DNA from: Toxonevra muliebris
Lineage: Eukaryota > Arthropoda > Insecta > Diptera > Pallopteridae
DNA length: 64,000 nucleotides
Reading direction: 5' to 3'
NCBI GenBank assembly: GCA_963691655.1
Contig: OY829326.1
Location: 11,892,878-11,956,877, forward strand
The translations under genes were made by a program, and so were the position numbers. Under the pieces are notes generated by a model. That model searched no databases and was not told the DNA's origin. It worked only from the letters and a program-made list of their open reading frames with translations. Below are positions 35,311 to 48,800 of this stretch, in pieces; position 1 is the first letter of the stretch, and each line of letters opens with the position of its first letter.

Positions 35311-35792
35311 GTTTTGTTTTTTTTTCACGAGCACTAAATCATTTTTGTTGGTCTGGTTCGTTACTGTCCGCTATGGGGTAGAGCCTCTGATGCCTTGGTT
35401 TCTGCGTACCACGCGTAAAAACGGCTACTTTCCAGTTGGCAACTTCGATTAACTGTGAAAGCCATTATTGGTCTGGCAGCGGGGTGAAGAGGTGGCTGGA
35501 ACAAGATCCAGAGCAAGTTTTCATAAGCGGGAGTTTATCCTTCTGCTTCGATCATTCTGATGAGACGGGCGTGGTCTCATTGCAGTTTGAAGTACCGTTT
35601 CGTATACACGCAGAAGACGGCTGGATCTCCTTGGCGTTTATTGTACTTCTGGGCTGCGCCTGATTGCTTGAAAAAAAGTGGCGCCATTCATCAGGATGGG
35701 ATAAGGCCCTCAACCTCTGTGGGATTTTTTAGTCGCCTCTTACGACAGGCATACCTTACCGCAGGAATATTCTAGTCTTCTTCCTGCAGAGG
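35311..35792 (-). mobile_element. 482 bp non-autonomous retroelement with A-rich tail
   Basis: Flanked by the perfect 11 bp target duplication CAACCATGTGT (35300-35310 and 35793-35803). Read on -, it begins near CCTCTGCAGGAAGAAGAC, passes CCTGCGGTAAGGTATGCCTG and TCGTAAGAGGCGACTAAAA, and ends GTGAAAAAAAAACAAAAC, an A-rich tail against the duplication. It is clearly richer in GC than its surroundings. The TCGTAAGAGGCGAC block is one I associate with 5' regions of insect non-LTR elements, which is memory and not checked. A small element with that 5' block, a tail and no reverse transcriptase would be an internally deleted, LINE-dependent copy. The + frames at 35436-35775 are antisense to it. 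Confidence 0.72.
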
Positions 35793-35803
35793 CAACCATG
35801 TGT

Positions 35804-37725
35804 ATATGTGCACATGTGCGTGAAGTCATGTATGCATTTATGTATTTCAACAATTTCTACGTTCTTTTGTGGGTTAATTGCAGTTTTATCGCCCTTAAAT
35901 TAAGAAATTTCTGTCTCGAAGTTTTTCACTTTTACTATGTTTATATGTATGTATGCACATTGTCATACCTCAAGGTTAACGCTTTTATTTTTAATTGTTT
36001 GCTCGTTTTCTGCGCTAAGATATTAAAAAGTAAATTGTGTCATTGTGGTAGTAAATTTGAGAGTTTTACTTGAATTTTTTTCGCGTCTTTGTACAGTGCA
36101 TAAAGGCTAAAAACATTAAAATGAATTTATTACAAACATTAAAGTAATAAATTTTTCTTGTCTCTGCGTAAACTTTGTTATCAGAAAATTATTATGTGAA
36201 AATTATTATACTTTAATATGTTTTCATTATTAGATAATTTGAGTATAATTTTTATAAACATTTTATTATATTGTATTAAGGGTTTCTTAGTAGGTCCATG
36301 GTTTACTCTTAAAAAGGTTTTTTCTATCAATTTGTTTCCCTTCCATGTGTCAACACATTTCTGTATTGTGATGCCACCATATTTCGCTTGGTATAAAATT
36401 AACTGACAAGGAGTGAGAGCCGCAAGTCACATTGAGTTATTGATATCATATCATATAGAAAACTTTTTGAAATTCTTTCAATTATTCGCTGGGGCACCTA
36501 AAAATTTGAAGGATTAAGTTAATTGGTGCAGGCTATGACTCCAGAGACAGACGTTGTTACCTGAGTTGTACACAAAAATTTCTATGCACCTAGTAATAAT
36601 AACACGGATAAAAATGTATTTCCTTTTTTTTCTCTCTCTCTCCTTTTTTCCTTCTCTTCTCACAATATTCTGTACATCCAATGACAACATTGATGTTTGC
36701 ACATCAAAACAATCCGTTAGTACCTGAATACATTTGAATTTTTGTTTGTATTTTATCATCACTGAATTGTCAACCTATGACATTATAAATTGTTGTGAAA
36801 ACCTTTTAGTTTTTGATGTTTAGAATAGTCAAAAAACTTTAAACATCCATAAAAAAAACATTTAGGTTATAGGCCACAAAAGTGAATACAAAATTTGCTT
36901 GTATAAATTTAGAAATAAAATTCATCGCCCACAGAACTTGAATTAAATTTTAAGCAGTTCAAAATTTTTGTATTACTTTTAACTTTAGCAAAATGATAAA
37001 TTTCATAAGCCAAGCAAAACTTATTGGTTTTATTAAAAGAATTTAATAATGTTTTGTTGAATATTTTAATAATTTTTCACCCGTTCTCATCATCTCACAT
37101 CCCAATGAAAAACAAGAGATACAAAATTTCTATACATGTAAGCATAAAAACTTTCGATTAAATTTAACAAAATCTCCCAAAGGCGTCAAGTGTCAGAGTA
37201 TTTGACAAAAAAAAGAGAAAAACAAAATTAATAAAACGTTAACGTTTTTTCTACAAACTCTAATGGCAAGTTTGGTAAATGTCATGTTAATTTGTTTTTG
37301 CTGTTTCTACATATTTTTCTGTTTTTTTTTCTAACAAAGTCGCCTTAATATTTTTTATTGTATTCATAATTAAATGCAAGAGAGAGTGAAAAAAGGGTTT
37401 AAAAGGATCATTTGTAAAATGATAAATATTTAAAAAATGAGAATAAAAGGGAGGAAATTTAACATATTTCAAATGTGATGCCACGAAAAGCACCATTTTC
37501 AAATGCTGTTTGTACTTTTAGAATGAGGTCACTTAATGCCAATAGCTTTAATTTTTTTAGACTTCTAGTATTTGCAATTTTTAAGATTTCTTAGTTTTTT
37601 AGGCTTTTAAATGAGTAAAAGATTCTACAGAATTTAAACTTATCAGAGATTGCAAATTACTGCCAAACTTTATAGGACCTTTTTTCTTTAAGTTGGTAGA
37701 CGATTTATAACAGTATTACGGTGTA
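35804..37725. other. AT-rich non-coding DNA
   Basis: (CT)n near 36632-36645, otherwise unstructured. If the exon at 33412-35187 is real this is intron. No exon recognised. Confidence 0.4.
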
Positions 37726-37727
37726 TA

Positions 37728-38923
37728 TCAGGTGTAGTAAAAAGAAATCCATTATTTTTGCATTAAATTGATGGTTTTATTTAGCATAGATAGAATGATA
37801 CGATTTAGGTCAAATATGCACCGTTTTGTTCCATAACTTGTTGCCATTTTGGAGGTAATTTCATAATGCCTCTCTCATAGAGACCCTCGTCCCTATTGGC
37901 AAAAAACTGGGACAATCGATTTTCACAATCATTTCTTGAGGCGAATTTTTCACCTGCAAAATCATTCACCATAGACAGGAATAGGTCGTAATCACTTGGT
38001 GTCAGGTCCGGACTATAAGGTGGATGCATAAGAGCTTCCCAACCAAGCTCCCGGAGCTTTTGGCGAGTCACTATCGATGTATGTGGCCTGGCGTTGTCCT
38101 GATGGAACACAATTCCTCTCCTATTGACCAAAGTTGGCCGCTTCTGGGCGATTGCTTCTTTCAGACGGTCCAATTGTTGACAGTATAGGTCCGAATTAAG
38201 AGTTCGGCCGTAGGAGAGCAGCTCATAGCAGATGATTCCCTGCCAGTCCCACCAAATACACAGCAAAACCTTCCTGACTGTCAATCCTGGCTTGGTCACC
38301 GTTTGCGCCGGCTCACCGCGATTTGACCACGACCGTTGTTGCTTGACGTTGCCGTAAATAACCCACTTTTTATCACCAGTAACCATCCGTTTCAGAAATG
38401 GATCGATATTGTTGCGATTCAGCAGCGATACGCAGATGGAAACTCGGTCCATGCGGTTTTTTTGTGCAATGTTTAGCTCCTGGGAAATGGAAATCCGACC
38501 GTCACGGACTCGACGATTTCCATTAATTTATCGATATTTTCGACAATTGGCCTTCCAGAGCGTGGTGCATCTTTGACTTCAAAATTACCGGAACGGAAAT
38601 TGCGCATGATTGGCGGTTATAGTATCAGGGCCATAAACACGATTCACATTTTCAGCTGCCTGGCTTGCGTTTTCGCCTTTATCGAAGAAAAACTGTAAAA
38701 TATGGCGTATTTTCTCTTGGTTGGTGTCCATATTTGACGCGTGCTAAAAAAATACTGAGTCAAGTAATCACGAAACTGTATCTGAACCTTTTTTAGTACG
38801 AAATCTTATCTCTTATCTTTCTAACGGCATCTAGTTTAACCCGATCGCACTTTTACAACGGGAGATACAGACTCCTAAAGCCATTTATTGGCAAAATAAT
38901 GGATTACTTTTTACTACACCTGA
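37728..38923 (-). mobile_element. mariner element (Hsmar1/cecropia-like), structurally complete
   Basis: Both ends read TCAGGTGTAGTAAAAAG and stay paired for about 33 bp with one substitution and one indel. TA flanks are at 37726-37727 and 38924-38925. The 1196 bp unit is close to the canonical mariner length and carries one transposase pseudogene on -. Confidence 0.92.
37805..38731 (-). pseudogene. mariner transposase (DD34D), frameshifted N-terminal half
   Basis: From ATG 38731 the - strand reads MDTNQEKIRHILQFFFDKGE, the usual start of a mariner helix-turn-helix domain. Small indels near 38600 and 38488-38500 break the frame within the DNA-binding half and linker. From 38452 to TAA 37805 the frame is open for 215 codons and covers the whole catalytic domain. 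The three Asp residues are present: MVTGDKKWV, FHQDNARPHTS, and SPDLTPSDYDLF, with 34 residues between the second and third. The C-terminus GIMKLPPKWQQVMEQNG is also typical. YDLF replaces the common YHLF. The motif order matches the cecropia subfamily that includes human Hsmar1, by memory of the family. The catalytic core looks fairly preserved while the DNA-binding half is broken. Confidence 0.9.
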
Positions 38924-38925
38924 TA

Positions 38926-41469
38926 TTTTAAGATTTAAAAAAGATCGTTGTGAATGGAGAAGAAAAAAGGAATATTACTAATATAAGGTTGGCAGAAACC
39001 GCCAATATAGCAAGAAATTCGATGTCTCATTCTCTACGCATTTCGGCATCAACTCATGCCAGTGCAAATTTTCCAGGAATGGCGGAATGTTATTAGAGTG
39101 AATGCACCAACCAACTAACAAGAGGTTTCAAAGATCAAAGACCGGAAATATTTCTCTTGAGGTCAATTTCCATGAAAGCCGAGTTTGTCCCAAGAAATGA
39201 TAACTGATGAACTGGGATTGAATACAATTGAAGTGTTATGAATATTAGAAAATCATCTGGTATATTTAACGCTCGTATCTTTTTTCGGACCAAAAACTGT
39301 TGATTTCTACCAAAGATTTTTAAAAAATAGTAAATTGATTTGAAGAAACTTTATATTTCGCGGTATTAATTTTATTCAAAGAAAATTAACATGGTAAGCA
39401 AATTATCCATCATCTAAATAGTTTTCGTTTTCCATTTGGTGTATTGCATTTGCCCTTTGAAGAAATTTGTCGAAGCAATTCCGGCTGTGTTATGAGGTGT
39501 TTATAGAAATCAACGCATGGATATTTCAAGTTATATTTGACGATAAGAATCGCTTTCAATGCTTTCACTTCAATCAAAACAACACTCGCACCTTATTGCC
39601 ATTGCTCTCTCTCTCTGACGTTTTGCACAGGGATTGACAAATTTAAAATAAATTTAATTTTTTTTTCTTAGTATAAACGCGGTAAAAAAAACGGTATGCG
39701 ATTTTAGAGTCTAAACACAGTATACTACCGCGAAAAAGTGTATAGCTATGAGCGTTAGGTATACACGAAGAAATCTGCTCAATGGGCTCCACGGATATCA
39801 AATGACAGTCAGAAAGAGGCTTGTGTTCCTTTCTCTCGATATTTTCTTAAAAAATTTGAAAATGGAGGATCTAGTAATTTTAATAAAATTGCAACAGATC
39901 ATAGTATCCAAAGTTTGGGTTTCAGTGCGGCCATAACGTCCATGGGATTTATGTCTTTGGTCTTTATGTCAGGTCATTGATAAAGAATTCGATAAAAAAT
40001 CTGACCATCTTAGCGAACTTTTGTAGATCCCTTCGTATTAGGATTTAAATTAAATGTTTTGACATTTTTCATTTTTGTTGAGGTAACAGCTAAAAGAGCC
40101 AAGAGTATCAGTTTTTTAATGAATTAATCATTGCCAGTATCTTACGAAAATCTAAACATTAAGCTTTAGTAACGCTAAACACACGCAAATAAATTTTTTT
40201 TGGTTATGAATACCAAATGGGCAATGCTTAAAAATGTTCAGACAATAAAGAATGCACTTCAAGTGAAGCAATTTTTAAACATAAATTTTACTCATATGTG
40301 GACTTTTATTCAACAAACAACAATGAACACTTTTAAATTAATATCCGATATAGTTACAGAAATAAATTTTGAAGCAAATGCGCACCATTTACCAACGACA
40401 ACTCAGAGTTATTTTCTTTCTTTTGCGTTACACTACGAGTATGAGTAGTAAACGAGTATACTGGAAGTCATTATCATTTTACCAACAGGTGTGTTTATAC
40501 AAATATTGCGTTTATTGTTTATATTCGGATTTATATTTAAATCTAATTTACTTATTTTTAAATAAAAATGAAATATATTTTTCCTAAGCAAGAAAACAAA
40601 AATTTGTCTTTTAAAAATGAGAAAGTCTGACTGTGAGCATTAAGATTGGTGATAAATCATCAACAAGAAGGTCGGCTATATAGAAAATTTAATTATAATA
40701 AAACATTTTACATATACTAAATAAAGCTAGGAATATTTATAATTTATAAAAAATATAAAAAATAAATAAATAAATTATAATGAGATGAAAAAAAGCAATA
40801 ACAAAATAACTTCATTAATCATATAAAAATACTTAAAAGATTTAAATCGAGTCGTACCAATGAACCATTGAATTGCTGAATTGTGGTCGAAGAAAAACAA
40901 CAAAATTAAGAAAATATAGGAAATTATTTGTTTTTCTTTTTGTGCGTCACAATCATGGAAAAGTGTGCGACGCACCGTGAACAAATTTCGATACAAATTT
41001 TTAAATGTATATTTTAGCTTGGTGTGTTTTTTTCTGTTTCAGCTACATATGCTAATTTTATTTATTTATTTCTTTTGTTAATAAAAACGAAATCATTTAT
41101 AATATTACGGCGTATTTATTTATTAAGTGGCAAAAATCCCATTCGATTGTGCGGCATGAGTTGAAAATTCTCCAAATGCAGAATTTTTAGCCAGGGAGGC
41201 ACAGATCCAGATAGTAGCATTCCACTCTTTTCGTATAAAGAAGTTAATTTTCAGGTATGTGTTTCTGATCTCAGGTGGGGGCAACTGAGTCCGCTCCCCA
41301 TCTTGTCTCTATATGTGTACGGCATCTGTTTTCTTGTGTTACATCATCACACATATGTACAATTTTCGCATTCCTAGCCACATGCAGGCTGATTTATACC
41401 TTGCTTAAGCAAAACCTCTATTCTTTATAACTCTATCCTATGCATTCTTTATGGCTCCACCAGTTAAGG
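38926..41469. other. AT-rich non-coding DNA
   Basis: A short (CT)n at about 39606-39618. Frames at 39748-39936, 40200-40587 and - 40775-40996 lack any recognised domain. No element end found. Confidence 0.4.
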
Positions 41470-41815
41470 CATTTTTTATTTTATTATTTGCATTACTCTT
41501 CAAACAATTAAATTCCTCATGTCTCCGACATTAGTTGGAGTGAGCAACGCCTCATGTCCCGCTTCAACGGTTTTATCGCGCCTTAAAATCTTAAGCATTC
41601 CAATAGTATGTGTTCAGCGTTCTTAAGTTTATTAATCCAATAAATGCAATATGGATCCTCCACGTGTTAGTGTATGAGCATGACTGACGGAAGCACCCAT
41701 GTATAGACAGCAGTCGATTCCCAGTTTAGTATTTGGTATCAGTTTATGGGACCATCTGGTTTTAGTGGATATACACTGTCTATGGTGCCATTCTCTTTGG
41801 CTGCATATTCTTTTT
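41470..41815 (-). pseudogene. non-LTR retrotransposon C-terminal remnant
   Basis: Read on - in shifting frames, the order of motifs is that of the region after the reverse transcriptase in Jockey/I/R1-type elements. TKTRWSHKLIPNTK (about 41715-41765) is the KGRWTHRLIP-like block. LLSIHGCFRQ (about 41685-41715) is the LLSGHGCF block. EDPYCIYW...AEHILLEC (about 41600-41660) is the terminal Cys/His knuckle, and then LTPTNVGDM-like sequence follows. At least two frameshifts and several stops interrupt it. It stops a few bases before the mariner at 41821 and I do not recognise the upstream part beyond that mariner. The clade within non-LTR elements is not determined. Confidence 0.65.
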
Positions 41816-41820
41816 GTATA

Positions 41821-42834
41821 CCACCTTGATCAAAAAGTTCCCGGAATTTATTCAGAAAACTAAAAACTAAAAACATTTTTTATAGTCGGATTTTTCCATT
41901 ACTTCCTCTCGCCTGCTGGTTTTTTAACTCGATTGAACAGAAAGAAGTGACAGGGAGCCAAATCAGGTGAATTCGGTGGCTGTTGGATGGTATTTGTTGC
42001 ATTTTTCGTCAAAAAATTACGAATAATGATGGTACTGTGCGACGGTGCGTTATCATAATGTAAAATCCACGAGTTTTCTGTCTACAATTCTGGTCACTTT
42101 CGGCGAATTGCTTCACGCAAACGTCTCATAACGCCCAAATTATACTCTTTGTTTACTGTCTGGCCTTCTGGCAAAAATTCATGATGCAATACACCGTTGT
42201 AATCCATGAAAACCATGAGCATTGCCTTCTTTTTTTGACTGAAAACGACGTGGTTTTTTTGGTCTTGGCTCATTTGGTGAACACCATTTACTTGCCTGAT
42301 GTCTGGATTGTGTGTCGTACTCATAAGCCCACGTCTCGTCTCCAGTAATGATCCTTTTGATGAATGTGGGATCGGATTCAGCCTCGTAAATCATGTATTT
42401 TTGCGAAGTCAACACGGTCTCTTTTTTGCATGAAATTGAGGTCTTTTGGCACCAACTTTGCTGCTACACGACAAAAACCCAAATCATTAACCAAAATGTC
42501 TTTAACGGATCCCTAGGCAATGTTCAAGTCCTCCGCTATCTCTCTGATGGTTAATTTTGCCGTTATTGACCAAAATTTCTTTTACTTTATCAATGTTTTC
42601 GTCGGTTTTCGATGTCGATGGTCTGCCACTGCGTTCATCATCTTCGATTGACTCACGACCACTCTTGAACCGCTCGTGCCACTGGTAAATGACCGTTTTC
42701 TTTACAGAATCGTTGCTGAATCACTTTTCCAACATTTCCAACGTTCGTGTACCATTAAATGCGTTTTTTACGGAAAATTTAATACAAGTTTATTGTTGCA
42801 AATTTAAATCTATTCTTAAAGGTGATCAAGGTGG
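41821..42834 (-). mobile_element. mariner copy 1 (internally deleted)
   Basis: Left end CCACCTTGATCAAAAAGTTC preceded by TA (41819-41820). The right end retains only about 13 bp, GATCAAGGTGG-type, before TA (42835-42836). Compared with the sister copy at 51354-52607 it lacks a block of about 120 bp at the C-terminal side of the gene (near 41870), another short block near 41920, and almost the whole 5' leader and inner right terminus (near 42818). Confidence 0.88.
41872..42813 (-). pseudogene. mariner transposase copy 1, heavily damaged
   Basis: Same gene as at 51406-52408. The start codon is changed (ATA where the sister has ATG, at about 42813). A TAG replaces the expected Tyr codon in the NIA-x-GSVKDILV block (near 42510). 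Further stops and indels lie near 42415 and 42066-42082. The catalytic core is partly readable: RIITGDETWAYEYD with the first Asp, WILHYDNAPSHS with the second, but the third position reads SPDLAPCHFFLF, so His stands where Asp is required. The C-terminus is removed by deletion. Cannot encode an active enzyme. Confidence 0.85.
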
Positions 42835-42836
42835 TA

Positions 42837-45800
42837 TTTTATAGTTATCAGATCGTTATTTTATGTTCCGTAATAGCTTCGTTTTGATATGACTTATTTT
42901 GTGTTATCTATTGATAAATGATCAATGATTGTCCTCGTGAAATCATGGATAATGGTCCGGTCTTACCGCTATAAGTTGATGAACTGACATGGTTTCCTTA
43001 CGTTTCAATATTACTTCACCTTGAACACTTGCCGTCATACAAATTGAATATTTTTTTTATAAGGTGTCATTATTTACGTGTCATGTATGCCTCCGATTGT
43101 CACGTAGATATTGCATTGAATTTAAATCTGGCTATGGACCACTGGAACTCACCAAAATGATTCAAATGTTAACCTTGACACAAACCGGATAGAACAGCCA
43201 CATAGAATAATAATTAACAGATTAAATTAAATTGTAACTAAATCAGTATGCTCAGTTTTAGCCTCATGTATGCTTCATAGAAGAGTTAAAAAAACTTTAC
43301 GTAAATACAAAAAAGTAGAACAGTATCAAATTTTGCACATCATTCATCTTGAATACCAAAATGTCAATTTTATATGTAAAACACAATTACTTGATATTTT
43401 CAAGCATATATTTTTGAATGCAAATAAACTATTGGAATGAATTGTAACTGAAGAGCATAGCAAACCACGTAAATCAAATAAATAAACAAATTTTTCTTTT
43501 GTGAAATAACGAAAAAAAAAAAATTTATTTTATAGTTACAACTGAATAAAAAATATGAAAAAACGAAGGAAAATATCATAATAATAACAACAATCCACGA
43601 TGAAGAGGATGATCACGACCACAAAGAACAAGAAAACGACGCATTTTTGTTTTTGTATACTTTTTAAATTTTTATTTTTAGTTGACAGTTTCAAGGCTGT
43701 TTGTGGATTTTCTTCGTGTGCAAGTTTCCAACATATTCACACACACACACACACATGAACTTATTTGACAAATACTAGAAGCGTGAAAAATATGAGTTTG
43801 TATGCGATTGTGTAAACATCATAAATACATAGGTACATATGTATACAAATGTTTCTATGTATAAATTGAATATGATTTTTAGTATTCGTCAGATACGCAT
43901 ACGATTATTATTAGTTGTTGTTGTTGTTGTTTGTTTTCGAAGTTTGTTTGTGAATTTTATTATGCTTTTCTTTTTGTTTTTTTTTTTTTGAATAATAATT
44001 TTTATAATACAAATATAAATTTAAAAGTTCTTTTAATTTCGTTTGCTATTTTTTTGCCTGTTGCTGTGTTGACGCTCACTTTGCTGCCGGGCAAGCTACA
44101 GTAGCCTGCTCGTATTTATGTATGTAGCTTGAGGCTTGAGTTGTTTGTAGCTTTTGCCAATATAATGTCATAAATTGTGCCAATTTAGTTTTTACTGTTT
44201 CATAAATATTTGTCTTTCTGTTCATTTTTCTATTGTAAAGAATTATTAATAAAAATAAATAAATATGTATATAATTTTCAACTTTTGTCATTTATATTGT
44301 TGCTAAATTAGTTTGAACATTATCGTGAGAGGTTATTATTTATTTTATGATTTTTTTCTTCTATTTTTTCCAATTATTCAGAATTTTGTGAGTTATGCCA
44401 TCAGCATTATACTCAAGCTCATTTAAAATTATCTTATAAAATATTAGAAAATATTTACTTTATCTTAAAAGCACACTGAAGTGCAATCAATTTTAATAAC
44501 ATTTCAACATACAAACTCTTACATATGCATTTTTTACATTCCAAATCCGTATAAAAAACTATGTAAAAATCGTTTCAAGAAAACTTAAGTTATGTGATAT
44601 TCATAAATGTTCGAAAGAGAAATTCAAAACATAGCTGATTACTATTCTTTTCAATCCCTACTACTATGATTGTTTGAAGTTACTAAATGGTAAATCGTTT
44701 TAGCTGAAATCTTAACAATTTCAATGTGAAATCAACATTCAGCATTCATACATCAATGAATTTTTAGTAATGATTAAATTTGCATAAATCATTTCTTCAT
44801 TTAATAATTTTGAAATATACCGAAACCAGTCTTTGAATTTACTAACTAAGGTGGAAAATTTTTCATCTGAGAATATTTAAGGATTTTCGAATTTCGCCTT
44901 AAAAGAGATTAAGACTAAGAGCTTACACATTCAAATGTGTGCATATCTTTATTAATTTCCTTCTAAAGCCTTACATGAAAACTTTATGGTTGGAACTAAA
45001 GCTATCGTTTGAGCTGAAGTTTCTTTTAAACAGAAAAAAACAGAAAACTCCTTTAAAAATATTGGTATTTATTATGTATTTGTGTTCATTTCTGTTTGTT
45101 TAATATCATCGTATTTTGTTTTGTTTTTTTTTTATCCCATAATGTGGCAAACCTATTATAATGCTAATTTATCAAATTTATGCTACAATAGATCTAAGAT
45201 AAGTTGGAATATATCTACTTTGCCTTGTGAATAAATCATTTCAATCCATTGTTATCCTTGAGTTAACAATTTACATAAAATAATTCTTTTCTTTTTCGGT
45301 TTTTAGGTTTTTCGCGCGCATTATGAAAAATGTGCAAACCAAAAAACAAAAAAAAAAAAAAAAAAAATAAACGAAATGGTGAAGAGAAGACATAATAAAC
45401 ATTTTCTGTGAATTTTAAAATAATGGAAATTCATCAGAAAAGCATCAACTCGTCTGTAAATTTTTTGTCGTATATTTTTCTGCAATATAAATTCGTCAAC
45501 ATTCATAAATAATAGCACTAAAAGTTTTGTTAATGTTTTGTTAACGCTTTGGTTTGCTTTACTCAATTCAAATATATTATCAGAAATATATTTTAAATAT
45601 GATGGAAGCTTATTTTCATTATTTACGAAATGTTGTCATGAAGTTTTTAAGATGTTTTGGTAATAACGTTGAGTCAAATGTTTTTGAGCAGAAAGAGCAT
45701 TAACTTTTACTGGTTGAAAGATGATCTTTTCATTTTTATATGTAAGTTCTTAGGATTACTACTTTTATTATTTATTTTATTAAATTGGTTTCTTTTAAGT

Positions 45801-48800
45801 GATTTTCACTCCCAATATTTATGATTTGACGTAAAGACAGCAATATTTTTCAAATAAATGTTTGCTCCTGGTGTTTTAATCGATTTCCAGTATTTTTCAT
45901 TTGATTGAAAGACTGCAAAATGTTTTTAAATGATTTCAATTTCCAACCTTTAAGTATTGTCTGAGTTGCCTGTTTTTTCATATACATAAATAAGAAAGAT
46001 TGGTGCTCCTTTCAATTCGTAGTCATTGAGTTTTGATTGTTACTTGTCTTTCTTATTACCTTCATTCATTACATTAGTACAAAAATTTCTATGAATATAT
46101 TTAAATATATGAAAATGTCAATAAGTCAACAAGATAAGATATCAAAAATAATATTAAATAAAAAAACCATCCACTCTTTTATTTATTATGTATGGACAAC
46201 TATACTGTTAAGAATTTTGATTAAAAATCATATACAAAATCATATGAAACATAAATATTAAGAGTTTTATGTAGCAGAAAATATACGAGACTGTAAAAAT
46301 AGTAAGAGATACAAACGAATATAATCACAATAATGTTTTTAACATTATTGAAAATTTAGATTACTACCTACAACAATAAAAATGTCGTGCAGACAAAAAA
46401 AAGCTATCAAATTTTTTTTTTTATGATATGGCAGATATCATGAGACACACATACTTAAATTGGGTCCTTATTACGATTACATTTTTTGCTTTCCCTACAT
46501 ACAAAAAGAGATAAAAGAAATTTCATTGTGTATGAATTTACACAGATTTACATAATCAAAACTTTTAGTAAAAATTTATTAAATCAGCATTTAAATACAA
46601 AACACATAATTTTTAACACGTTATCCTTAACAAGATTGAGAGTGATAAAAAATAAAATTTCATTACAGAGAAAAACAGTACGAAAATTGTTTGTACTTAC
46701 AAATATTATGGTAATTAATTCAAATGTATTTAAATGAACAGATTAAACTGTAATCTAATTATAATTTTTGTAAGTGTGAGTGTGTGTGTGTGTGCCTGTA
46801 CGTGTGCTAACAATTTCACAATACATAGAAGAAGGGTGCGCTTTATATGTTAAGTAAATACCATTTTCTCAACATGAGTAGCAAATGTAAAACCGTTTGT
46901 AGAATTGCTTATAAATTTTATGTAAAGTGTACGACATACAATATTAAGAGCTTGCTCAGACGTACAAACATAAACACAAACACTTGAAGGTGTATGCGTA
47001 TGTGAGCGTTGTAAGGAATGTGCTGTGTACAGCATGTGAAAAGCCACCGCCACTTTGAGATATTACATTTTTTCTTTACTTTCTCCCAGAAAAAAATTAT
47101 AATATTTTATTACAATTCCCCATAGCGCACGCCATCGTGTATTAGTGTGTGTGTGTGCGGCATCATGTTGAAACTTGAAATTTAATATAGCATACATTTA
47201 GGCTAATAAACGATTTGTACTTAATAGAATTTCTTATAGAAACGAGTATATTTTATGAGAATTGCTTTTATGTTTGCTTGTATATAAATATGTAGAATTT
47301 AATTGCGTGTATATTATTTATATTTTGTCAACTTTTTTTCTTTTCTTTCGTTTTGTTTATATTTTTTTGCTTAATTTGTGACATTTTCAGTGCTGTTGAT
47401 ATTTCTATTTGTGATATTTATAATTGCCTGTCTTAATATAGTATATAAAAATAGTATAATGACATCTATTTTTATATACGCATTTTAATTTTATTTTATT
47501 GTTGTACGAGTACTATATAAATATTAGTGAACGTGCGTGCGTTTGTATTTGTTAGTGAAGAAATTTCATAGCTGCTTGTGTGTTTAATTTTCTTGAATTA
47601 TAATGAAATATTTGGTTTATTTTTCCGGTTGTTGTTGAGTAGTTTCAAGGGTGCATACTAATTTATATTTGACAATTACGACAGTTAAGTTTAATGAGGC
47701 AGGTAGAACGTAAATTGAGTGTTTTTAGAAATATTTAATTAAAATTATAGCTTCGTGATTACACACATTTGGAGTACAGCGAGAACGAAATCAGGAACAA
47801 AACTAAATTGTGATAACAGCAGTGGTTATATATTCCTTCCATAAAGTAGTAATCACATTGAAGTATAAAGTGACAGCAAAAGATTAGTAGAGTGAAATAA
47901 TGCAAGTGTTTTCTAAGAACTACGCTAGACACTTTCTAGAGCTAGTTGTAGTAATTTTTTAATAGCAGAGTGAGTTTTATTAGGTATTTCGAAATTCTTC
48001 TGATGATGTGCAAGTAGAAAAAATAGTAGAGTGTTTCAACATAAGATGCTGCAATTTTTTAATAGAGTTGGAACTGGTAGCTGAGTGAAAAATTAGTAGA
48101 GTATAGGAGGCGTATAAAACTGTAGTGGATCAAGCTCACTTTTTTCTCAAGCTGAGTTAAAAATTCGAGCAAGAGACGAAATAAGCTTCCCCTTGCGGTA
48201 CTGTTCTCATGATCAAAATCTTCTTTACTCTACAGAAGCAAATAATGAATACATGTTGTTTCTTTTACTTTACCTACCACCATATAATTCTTTTGGTATT
48301 ACATATGTGAAGAAATAAATAGCAAACCAAAATTGAGTATTAGTTGTGACTGACAGTTTATAAAAAACTAGACCCCTTCAAAGTCCAAATAACCCTGATG
48401 TTTTTTCGAACTCACTGTGGCGGGTATTAGTAATTATCTGCAGAACAAATATAATAAAAAACTTCTGTTGATACAAGAAATAATATTAAAAAAGTAGCAG
48501 ATATGGAGTTGTTGTGAATTGAAAGAACCATTTGTGAATAAATAGTTAAAGGTTATTGCGCATGTTTTTATAGTACCTGATGTTGAGTAAAATAGTGCAG
48601 CGTAGGCCACTGTGACATGAAAGTATTGGTTTTGGATTGATTGCCCATGTATATAATTTTTGCCGAAATCAGAAATCGGATTAAATAATTGCAAAAGCGA
48701 ATAGCAGTGAACAGCACCAGTAATTGATAGTAAAGTGATAAAGAGTAAGTAGTAGTAATTGAAAATAAAGTGAATTCAATTTCAAAATGTTTTTGAACAC

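Noticed and set aside
35436..35775. two + strand frames of 71-75 codons
   Set aside because: Antisense to the 482 bp retroelement; open because of its higher GC.
43738..46793. (AC)n and (GT)n tracts as possible regulatory Z-DNA sites
   Set aside because: Ordinary short microsatellites of the kind scattered over the whole window.
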